DNA of 64,000 bases from Nephrocerus scutellatus (taxonomy: Eukaryota; Arthropoda; Insecta; Diptera; Pipunculidae): the NCBI GenBank assembly GCA_947095585.1, contig OX352763.1, positions 18,401,462 to 18,465,461 of the forward strand, read 5' to 3'. Positions 56,430-64,000 of this stretch are shown here, piece by piece (within the stretch, counting starts at the first letter, position 1; every line of letters begins with the position of its first letter). A program made the translations under genes and the position numbers. The notes below the pieces were generated by a model that made no database searches, was not told the origin of the DNA, and saw nothing but the letters and a program-made list of their open reading frames with translations.

Positions 56430-58095
56430 ATACCGCTATGCTCTGTCCAAATATAAGGCTGACATAACAGCAATCCAGGAGATGCGGTCGACGGGAAGTT
56501 GTGTTTTACAAAAATCAGAATATGACATATATTACAGCTCTCATGCAAGACATCATGGTTTCTAGTCAGCAAAAGAATGAAACCCACCGTTATCGGCTTT
56601 AAAGCAGTAAATGAATGGCTATGCACCCTTCGCGTGCGGGGCAGATTTAAAAACATAAGCTTCTTAAACGTTCACGACCTACAGAGGATTCCCCAGATGA
56701 TGAAAAAGAAAAATTCGAAACAGTCGAACGGGAAATCCATGCCTGCCTTCAGTAAGATGTAATAATCATTCTGAGGAACATGAATGCGATTATAGGTAGG
56801 CAGCCAGTATTAAGCATGTCATTGGCACCCATAGCTTATACGAGAATCAGAATAGGCAACGAGTCATAGAGATGGCAGCATGCCATTACTTGGTCGTTGC
56901 TAGTACAAATATCCACAAAGCTACATGGGTATCTTGTTATGGAGCCACTCGCAACCAGATAGACCACGTGTTGATAGACCGCCACAACCTAACATGATGA
57001 CGGTACGAACTTACCGATGTGCCAACGTCGACTAGGACCACTATCTTGTTTGTATGATGCTCCGAGACTGGATTACATCATCACGAAAGACTGAATCCGC
57101 GAATCAGTTTCGAGTCAACACGGCTGCTCTTCGCAACGAAGAGACCAGAAAAACTACGGCCATAAATGCAGGCAGAGTTAGTCCTGGGGCTGAGGTTTCG
57201 GGCATGGAAGAGAAATGGACACGCCTTAAGAATACTATCATTAGTACTGCTGACTCCATCTTAGTTAGTGGTCATAGAGGTCGGAACGACTGGTTGGACG
57301 ACGAATGTAAGCTAGCGCCTGAACGTAAGAATAATGCGTACCGAGCGTTGCAAAAATCTCATAAACGCGGGCACGCGAATATAAACATAAAGAGCTCAGA
57401 AGATATGAAAAAAATAGTTCACCGGCGAAAGAAAGCAGCCTGGCAGAAGAATCTCCTCCGTGAACTAGAACAGTACAGAGAGCGAGGACCGCACCAGGCG
57501 CGGAAGTTTTACCAAAAAGTCCACAGTATGACGCAGTATTCACCGCGTTGCACATAAAAAAGGGGGTAATCTGATTGCCGATCTCAAAGGCATCTAAGAG
57601 CGATGGGAAGAGCACTTTCATAAGTTGCAAGCATTGACGAACATAGCATAGCGATAAATCGGCTTAAAAATAATAAGACTATGGGATCAAATGGGAACCC
57701 AACGGAACTGATTAAAATAGGTGGCCCAAAAATACACCAAGCAATTCATTAAATATAAGTGCAAGTAGGGTAGGAAGCCGCGATTCCAGAAGACTGGCGA
57801 AGAGACATCATGCGCCCATACATAAGAAATTAGATATATTACTACCTGCAGTAATTATCGTGGTATAACGTTGTTGAGTACCGCGTATAAGATTTTCTCC
57901 TCTATACTACAAGACATAGTCCAATACGCTAAAGTCATCATTGGTCCATACCAGTGTGGATTTATCGCAGGCAAATCAACAACTGATCAGATTAACACAC
58001 TTAGGCAGGTGATGGAAAAATGTCCAGGGTTTCAAAACTCACTACACCATCTTTTTATAGACTTTAAAGCCGCCTATGATAGAACTTTATGACTT
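56430..58095 (+). mobile_element. RTE LINE: endonuclease, linker and first part of RT
   Basis: This is the best RTE copy. Endonuclease: YKADITAIQEMRSTGS near 56,448-56,495, NEWLCTLRVRGRFKNISFLN near 56,610-56,668, IIGRQPVLS near 56,790, VIGTHSLYENQNRQRVIEMA near 56,820-56,880, ATRNQIDHVLIDRRHNL near 56,945-56,995. Linker, open in one frame of 167 residues from 57,054: EEKWTRLKNTIISTADSILV, GRNDWLDDECKLAPERKNNA, then RELEQYRERGPHQARKFYQK. RT: a decayed domain start near 57,650-57,760, then LSTAYKIFSSILQ near 57,873-57,912, GPYQCGFIAGKSTTDQINTL near 57,943-58,002, and LFIDFKAAYD near 58,050-58,079. It breaks at about 58,090, before the catalytic box. Such elements nick DNA and copy their RNA at the nick. 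Inactive. Confidence 0.92.
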
Positions 58096-58099
58096 TGTG

Positions 58100-59035
58100 A
58101 CAGTGAGTCGCAGTAACGAAGGGATAGGATATTGTCAAATGCGAAAATTCCAACTGAAAAATATCGCATTGTTTCGTTTTTGTAACAAGAAATTCCTGTT
58201 GATTGTTGTGTCTCTTATCCTATGTCTTAGTCACCAGATTATTACACCTCTCAAGTGTTTATACATCACTTTTACGATAAAATACGAATGAAAAATTGAA
58301 ATTGAAAAATTGCATATACCCTCATGGATACTCCCTATTTTCTCTTAAAGAGATATATTAAAAATTCTTTAAAAACTACTTAAAATTACTCTGAGTCGAT
58401 ATCAGAGAAAACTACCGGAACGGCAGTAATACGCATACGCATGCAGTTGCAAAAATAATTGACTCCTTCCGCACTAGTTTCAATCTAAAACACATCAGCG
58501 TCAACGTCAGCGACAGCGCTTATATTACTTTGACTCTTCACTTTTGCATTTTTAGTTTACAGCAATATGCGAAATGAATTCTTATCGAGAACGATGGCTT
58601 TAGAAAAATGCATTGCTGCTGTTCCATTTATATCGCTACTCAACCATGTGGCATACACAGAAAAAAAAACCACTTCGGTTTTGTTTGGTGAAACTTAGGG
58701 GAACTAGGTATAAGAGTTGGAAAGTGTCTTCGGGTAACATTTTCATGTAAATAGTGGGTTTTTCAACTACTCGCAAATGGTCTAGAACTATACGATTGTT
58801 GACAAAGCTTACACAATTTTCTACCTGAATAGAAGAATACCATATTGGGTAAAAGCAATCTGAGCTCGCAGAACTGAGTATTCTGAGATCTCTACCAACT
58901 GTACTAGCTTGAAAATAGATCCTTTCCATAGAGTATTAGACAATCGGAAATACAGGATGCTCGGAGCTTTTTGCAGAATGCACAGCAAACAGGATGGCGT
59001 TGTCTATATAGCTTACCTTGACTGAAAATGTTTAC
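58100..59035. other. Unassigned DNA
   Basis: No RTE sequence continues past 58,095. Frames at 58,636-58,929 (-) have no known motif. Confidence 0.35.
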
Positions 59036-59054
59036 TAACTTTGGAACAGTTAAG

Positions 59055-59467
59055 TAGATTTAACCTAAGTTTTTGTCCAAGAGTCCAATCGGCGAAAGAA
59101 CAATGGTCTCCTGGCTTTTATTCATGTACCAGATGGATCTTATATGGGTGTAGGCCAAGATCTTTGCGCAAAATTTTCCACAGAGTTCCAATTCCTGCGA
59201 ACGACGACGAATTGATAAATTTGGATCTTCGACCACACTATCATTTACAGCGGCAATATTCTTTTTAGTGCGCACATTCTTACGGCGTGTTGGAGTTATT
59301 GGATGTGGTACGAAATCTGTCCACCTCTCGATGGATGACTTGCGCAGATGGACGATTAAGTGCGACATAAAAATCACAATATCTTCTATAAGCTGCGCGA
59401 ATCGACGACTGAGTTCCAAGTAAATTTGGATGATTTGGTAGCGTTGTTTAAGCGTAATTGTAATCAT
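59055..59467 (-). mobile_element. Mariner/Tc-like transposase, amino-terminal half
   Basis: The minus strand from ATG at 59,467 reads ITLKQRYQIIQIYLE (the first helix-turn-helix of mariner-like transposases; known form: T..QRV.IV..Y.), then SSIERWTDFVPHPITPTRR, and VRTKKNIAAVNDSVVEDPNL followed by SIRRRSQELEL, matching the known RT.ENIAAV..SV.ED...SIRRR.QQLGL block. A frameshift near 59,175 moves the rest into DLGLHPYKIHLVHE and then KPGDH (known form: DLGL..YKIQLVQELKP.DH). The catalytic DDE/D domain is missing past about 59,055. The protein would bind terminal repeats; without its catalytic domain it is dead. It belongs to a different lineage from the tail at 3.5 kb. Confidence 0.85.
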
Positions 59468-59479
59468 CCATGATTTTTA

Positions 59480-60900
59480 GCCGAAGTATCGCCATACAGT
59501 GTAACATCGAAGAGGGTTGATTTCCAGTGTCAGATATTCTACTAGATTGTTCAACTCAGCATAAATCTCAGCAAAGCCAACCAGAACCAAACATTGGTTT
59601 TTTTCAGTGTAGTGCTCCATATCCACAGAGAAAACCACTACAACGTTCGAGCGAAGAATTGCACCAAAGAACGGCAACGTAACAGGGTCCCTAATGCTTG
59701 TCAGTTACTAGATATGCATACCATATACACAGATTAGAATTTATGTTATATATTCTATGTATTACAACGTATATATATTGCATAGATTGCACATTGTAAT
59801 AGACCTAAACCACATGTAGAAATGTGGGGACAGTTTTACATTCGAAGAATTCCCTTTAATCTCGAATGTTCAAAGTGCATATCTTGAAAGTTGTTTGCAA
59901 AATGCTAAGCAAATTGTTTTCTCAAAAGTCCTTTATGCATTTTACATAAATACTTCGTAGACTCGTGCATTCAACAGTGTGCACTAACCCAAACACACTG
60001 CACATTGCAGTCTACCATAGAGGTAGATATTAAAATTTCCAAATTTAAATTTGTTCCTTGATTAAATTGTTAATTGAGAGAAAGTTTCACCCAACTGTAA
60101 TGCGATTGCCATTAATTCTTGCACCTCAGCATGCGAAATGTTACTTCATTACGAAATTTTGTTTTTGTTTTGCTTAAAAGAAAATATACATTTTTTTACT
60201 TGTTCGCTAGTAGTACAAGTAGTTTTGTGCTGCGCATTAGTGCGCGTTAATTTCAATTACAAGGGTTGCAGTAATATTCAAATGAACACCTCAAAAATGC
60301 TATTCAAACTTTTATTTCAATTAGGCCAAGTGCGGTAAAGCCTTTGGAAAATGAACGGAGGGAATTTTCAAGCTTCTGGAGAAAGTAAACCGACTGCTTA
60401 TGGCATACGTTTTTTTTTGCGACCAGATAAAGGATCCAATTAAGTAAAAGATGTAGTATTTATTTTGAATTGAAATACAAAACGTTTCTTGGTAAGGGGT
60501 GAATTGGTATTAACTATTCTGTTACCTTAAGGTTATTGAGTGACGCAAACCTTTTTTAAAACTTGAAAATGGTATCTTCAAAATTTAATGAACTATCTCA
60601 AAATAGCTCGAATTAAGATTGAGTTTTTCTACATTTAAATCTACGCCAAAGACCGCTCGACATTCCGGTCCGCTATAGGCGAAATTTTCATGCTACAGAA
60701 ATCTTCTCTGGTCTTGAAGATCCGATTTATCTGACGAAACGTGTTTTTAAAATTGGATCCTTAGATGGCTTATACCCCATCGATGGCTGAGATGAGGTGA
60801 GATGAGGTTGTTAGCCAAGGTCTCAGAGGCAGCAAGCTATTTGCTATGGGTGAGGATTCACTTATTAGTGAGTCATCATCGGAGCGCAACACGTTTACTA
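59480..60900. other. Unassigned DNA
   Basis: The minus-strand frame at 59,477-59,677 lies directly upstream of the mariner start but does not look like transposase. A GATGAGGTGAGATGAGG tandem lies at about 60,788-60,808. No gene is seen. Confidence 0.4.
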
Positions 60901-60904
60901 ATGT

Positions 60905-62345
60905 CTTTGCTTGGAGAATGACACAGGTTTAAATTCGACGGTCATCCTTGCAAGAGCTAATGAGTTTGAATCTGATGGAACTCTGCTTAAGGGAGAAAAG
61001 GTGGTTGTTCGTGTACCTAATACTATCACTGCTGCAATCACGGTATTGATACAAATAAATGGCGAGTCTATTCACAGAAAGAGTGTGGAGATGATGCATC
61101 GCTGCTCTTTGTGTGGGTGGATGAGCCATCTGTCAAGATTCTGAGAGAATGCAATGCTCATCAAGGGAAGTGGCGAGGATAAAGGGAAAAAATTATATAT
61201 AAACTCTAGATAAACTCTATAATTTTTACTCAGATTAACTTGCAGCATAGCAACAAACTGGTTGCTGCTCTGCTATGCAGTAGTCATTCGAAGTTGCAAA
61301 CAACACCTAAAATAATCCTTTTGCAAGAGCCATGGGTAAATTGTGGGCATATCTGTTGCTAAGGCATGATTAATTGGGGCACTGTCTTTTATCAAGAAGG
61401 CAGTAATCGTCCTCGGGTCTGATTGATAATTCCAAAAATTATCTCAGCCAATTTACTGCGACGGTACTGTTCTCAAGATCTTATCGCAGTTAAAATATCT
61501 TATCAGATATGTGGGAGAAAGGGAGTAACGATTGCGGCATCTGCTTATCTCCCATATGACTCCATTAGCCCCCTCCATCAAGTGAACTGATGGAGCTGGT
61601 TAGATACTCTTAATCTAATAATCTGGGTCTAATTGTTGGATGCAATGAGAATTCTCAGCATAACGTCTGTGGAAATGCAACAACAAAGGACTTCAAGTGG
61701 TGGACTATATACTTTCCACAGACTTAGTAATAAATGACATTGGCAATGAGCCAATATTTATGAACGGTACGGTTACGGTGACAGCTGCTCTAATGGAATC
61801 ACCTTGTGTCAATTCGAAGATTGTTCTAGAATGTATGAGAAGACTGAACTCTATTTCAAGCTGGAATTCCGTCACTCTTATCTTAGTTCGGGAACATGCA
61901 GGAATAAAAAGAAATTAATTTGCTGATGCACTTGCAAGAAGTGGTTCTTCCGATATTCTTTCTGGTTACGCTTGAGTCAGGCAAGCTTAAATATTGGTAT
62001 TCTAAGATTTATGGAAGCCGAACAGGAACAACGTTGGCAATCCATAAATACATGTAAAACTACTAAGCTCTTTGTGGATAGGCCGAACACCGCAAAGTTC
62101 ATTTTGGGAATATCCAGAAGGAACTGTCGGAGCATGGTCGGTTTACTTACAGGACATAACCCGACTGGAAGTCATATGTTCGAGTTGGGACTTATATTGG
62201 ATCCAATATTTAAGTCTTGCCTGAAGAAAGATTTCATTTGTAGCTGTCCTGCCTTCTCCAGGCTACGGATGAACATTTTTGCAAGGAATATAATAACGAT
62301 CGAAGAACATCGGTCGTTGAAGCTAGATGAAGTCCTTCGCTAGCT
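60905..62345 (+). mobile_element. I-like LINE: gag zinc knuckle, endonuclease and RNase H, RT absent
   Basis: The plus strand starts with a gag-like frame (60,911-61,144) ending in HRCSLCGWMSHLSRF, a CX2CX4HX4C zinc knuckle whose last cysteine codon is now TGA. ORF2 begins near 61,210 with a decayed LQHSNKL...LLCS start, then PKIILLQEPWVNCG near 61,308-61,345, GTVFYQEGSNRPRV near 61,380, SYQICGRKGVTIAASAYLPY near 61,500-61,556, and VDYILSTDLVINDIGNEPIF near 61,699-61,758. Instead of the end of the endonuclease and the RT, the next sequence (from about 61,770) is RNase H: KIVLECMRRLNSISSWNSVT, then EHAGIKRN and FADALARSGSS near 61,890-61,940. The carboxyl part follows: TTKLFVDRPNTAKFILGISR, MVGLLTGHNPTGSHMF, and a CSCPAFSRLR end to 62,343. 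The copy cannot move on its own. Confidence 0.85.
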
Positions 62346-62349
62346 TAGA

Positions 62350-64000
62350 GTAACGAAGAGATTTGAATAGTGAACTCACTGGGAACGTGTACCATGCACC
62401 AACGGTCTGAGTACCTACTCTGGTGTGCTTTTTCTCAGAGCGTATTACAAATTCAAAGAATAGATTTCCGACTTCTGGTTCTTCGGTACCCATGGTTCAA
62501 CAGCCTCTCAAACCAATCCTATTTCCTGATGTAGGTATAGCCCATTCCGAATTCAACAAATTCTTACCATTATGAATTTCCCAATCCAGTCATGTGTTCC
62601 TATATTATCAGATTACGCATCGCCAGAATTTACTCCAATCAGTAATCCAATTTTGCCATCTTCTTCATAGGTTGCCAAGAAATTTACCACACATCAAGAT
62701 AAATAAATTAATCAATTAGGATATGTAATCAATCTGTCTATAAATAATTTAACGCATGACTACAGGTCACCTTGATTACTTAATTTATCATTGATATCAA
62801 TTTCATTTAAGTACTATGTATAGTATGCAATCAATACTAATTAAAAGCATCTTTTAATTGGACTGTAAGGATTTCGTTTTTTTTCCTCATACAACAAAGT
62901 GACAGACAGAACCTTTAATTAACGCATGTCAAAGGGATACAGGATATACACAACAATTGTTACATTCATCCATCAGTTGAACCAAACAGGAAAATTACAT
63001 TCAAGTATATATTTAAATAAGAATGCAGCAAAGGATATCAAATTACCGAGAAATTGGCTCACTCGTACAGACATTTGAAGGACTCCACAACTATGGACAT
63101 TAGTTATTTTATACTCTCCGCATCGACTTTGACATGATTCTCAGAATATTAGAATATCAGTTTATCCTGTGGGAAACCTTCACATACTCACATTAATAGT
63201 TAGACACTTTCGTCTACTCGTAGATTCCAGCTAGTCGTAGAGAACTTACTCAAGTGCGAGCAATGTCTGTTAAATAATAAAATAACAAAGCCATGACGTG
63301 GAAGCAATAAATGAATAATATAATCAACGAACCCAGGTACCACAGCTTATTACCCAAAATTATAGCACAATTATCTGTTAGTCCGATAGTCCGATGAGTA
63401 TGAGTATGGAAGATTGCCATCGTTGTCGTTGTCGTCGTTGCCATCATCCATCGTGATAAGCATCACCACAAAATAAGTGTCCGTTGCGTGTGTTAAAATT
63501 CGTACAGACCAACTATAGGTACCCATAAATAATTGGTCGAGTATTACGCTAATAAAAGTGGGCAAACATAATCATAAACAGGGAACACTTTTATTACAGG
63601 TACTCTCAATCCGTATCTTCTCTGTGTAATGATAACTATATTAATTTTCCCATTCGTTTGTGCCCTCGCTGTGTGCTGTGTGTTGAACGGTTTGCTAATG
63701 AGTTAATTAGCGTCACCTAGATATGGTCCAGATGTGACCAACGGGTAACTGCGAGTACCGACAGGTATATTCTGGTTTTTGTCGTTATTATTACTATAGC
63801 GGTCATAAAAAGGGACAACCTCAAGTTATGTGGATGTACGAGTATTATGGTACTTAACAGTTCCACAGCATGATTAACTGTTGTGTGAAGTCAAGTCTGT
63901 AGATTCGAAACTCACAGAATTTTCACGACTTAAATTTTAGTTAGAACGACCACGAACACACACACACTCATAAACACAAAAACGAATTATATAAAATCTG
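62350..64000. other. Unassigned DNA
   Basis: Short frames only. GTTGTCGTTGTCGTCGTTG lies near 63,422, and CA repeats at 63,957-63,970. I see no gene or known element. Confidence 0.4.

Overview
This window looks like intergenic or intronic DNA from a higher fly (Diptera, Brachycera), probably a tephritid or a related acalyptrate with a large, transposon-rich genome. The reasons are the AT-rich, non-operonic DNA, the absence of long open frames, the many dipteran-type non-LTR retrotransposons (LINEs) with jockey, CR1/L2-like, I/R1-like and RTE features, the mariner transposase relics, and interspersed repeats of a style I associate with tephritid genomes. The species is inference. I recognise no intact host protein-coding gene, no rRNA, no functional tRNA and no CRISPR array.

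Layout. 0-11 kb: an I/R1-like LINE tail with RNase H (-), a hAT-like end, a mariner transposase tail (-), a purine-rich minisatellite, a decayed endonuclease-RT LINE (7.7-9.6 kb) followed by an RTE carboxyl end, then a repeat rich in CACGCG words (family C). 13.7-15.2 kb: an interspersed repeat (family D) running into a 760-bp minisatellite built on CGTCAAGG, a tRNA-like SINE head and a second hAT-like end. 18-20.4 kb: three LINE relics, one of which lacks the whole RT core. 23.1-25.4 kb: a LINE split by a 798-bp solo LTR with a 4-bp target-site duplication, then family D and RTE scraps. 27-30.3 kb: a LINE with an intact YADD box and a TAAA-rich tail. 32.3-32.9 kb: family C again. 34-39.3 kb: a jockey-clade LINE, more family D, and another LINE flanked by family B repeat pieces. 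41-45.3 kb: two RTE copies in inverted orientation and a CR1-like piece. 47 kb: an RNase H scrap. 52.2-53.6 kb: the sister copy of the 23-25 kb LINE, on the other strand. 56.4-58.1 kb: the best RTE copy. 59 kb: a second mariner transposase. 60.9-62.3 kb: an I-like LINE with gag zinc knuckle, endonuclease and RNase H but no RT.

How the parts relate. At least four repeat families (RTE; LINE family A; families C and D) occur several times and on both strands, so the window provides its own comparisons: one copy of LINE A shows the empty site of the LTR inserted in the other. All coding sequence seen is broken by stops and frameshifts, so nothing here should be autonomous. The likeliest functional roles left are non-coding: regulatory DNA of an unseen gene, or a source of small RNAs from inverted copies.
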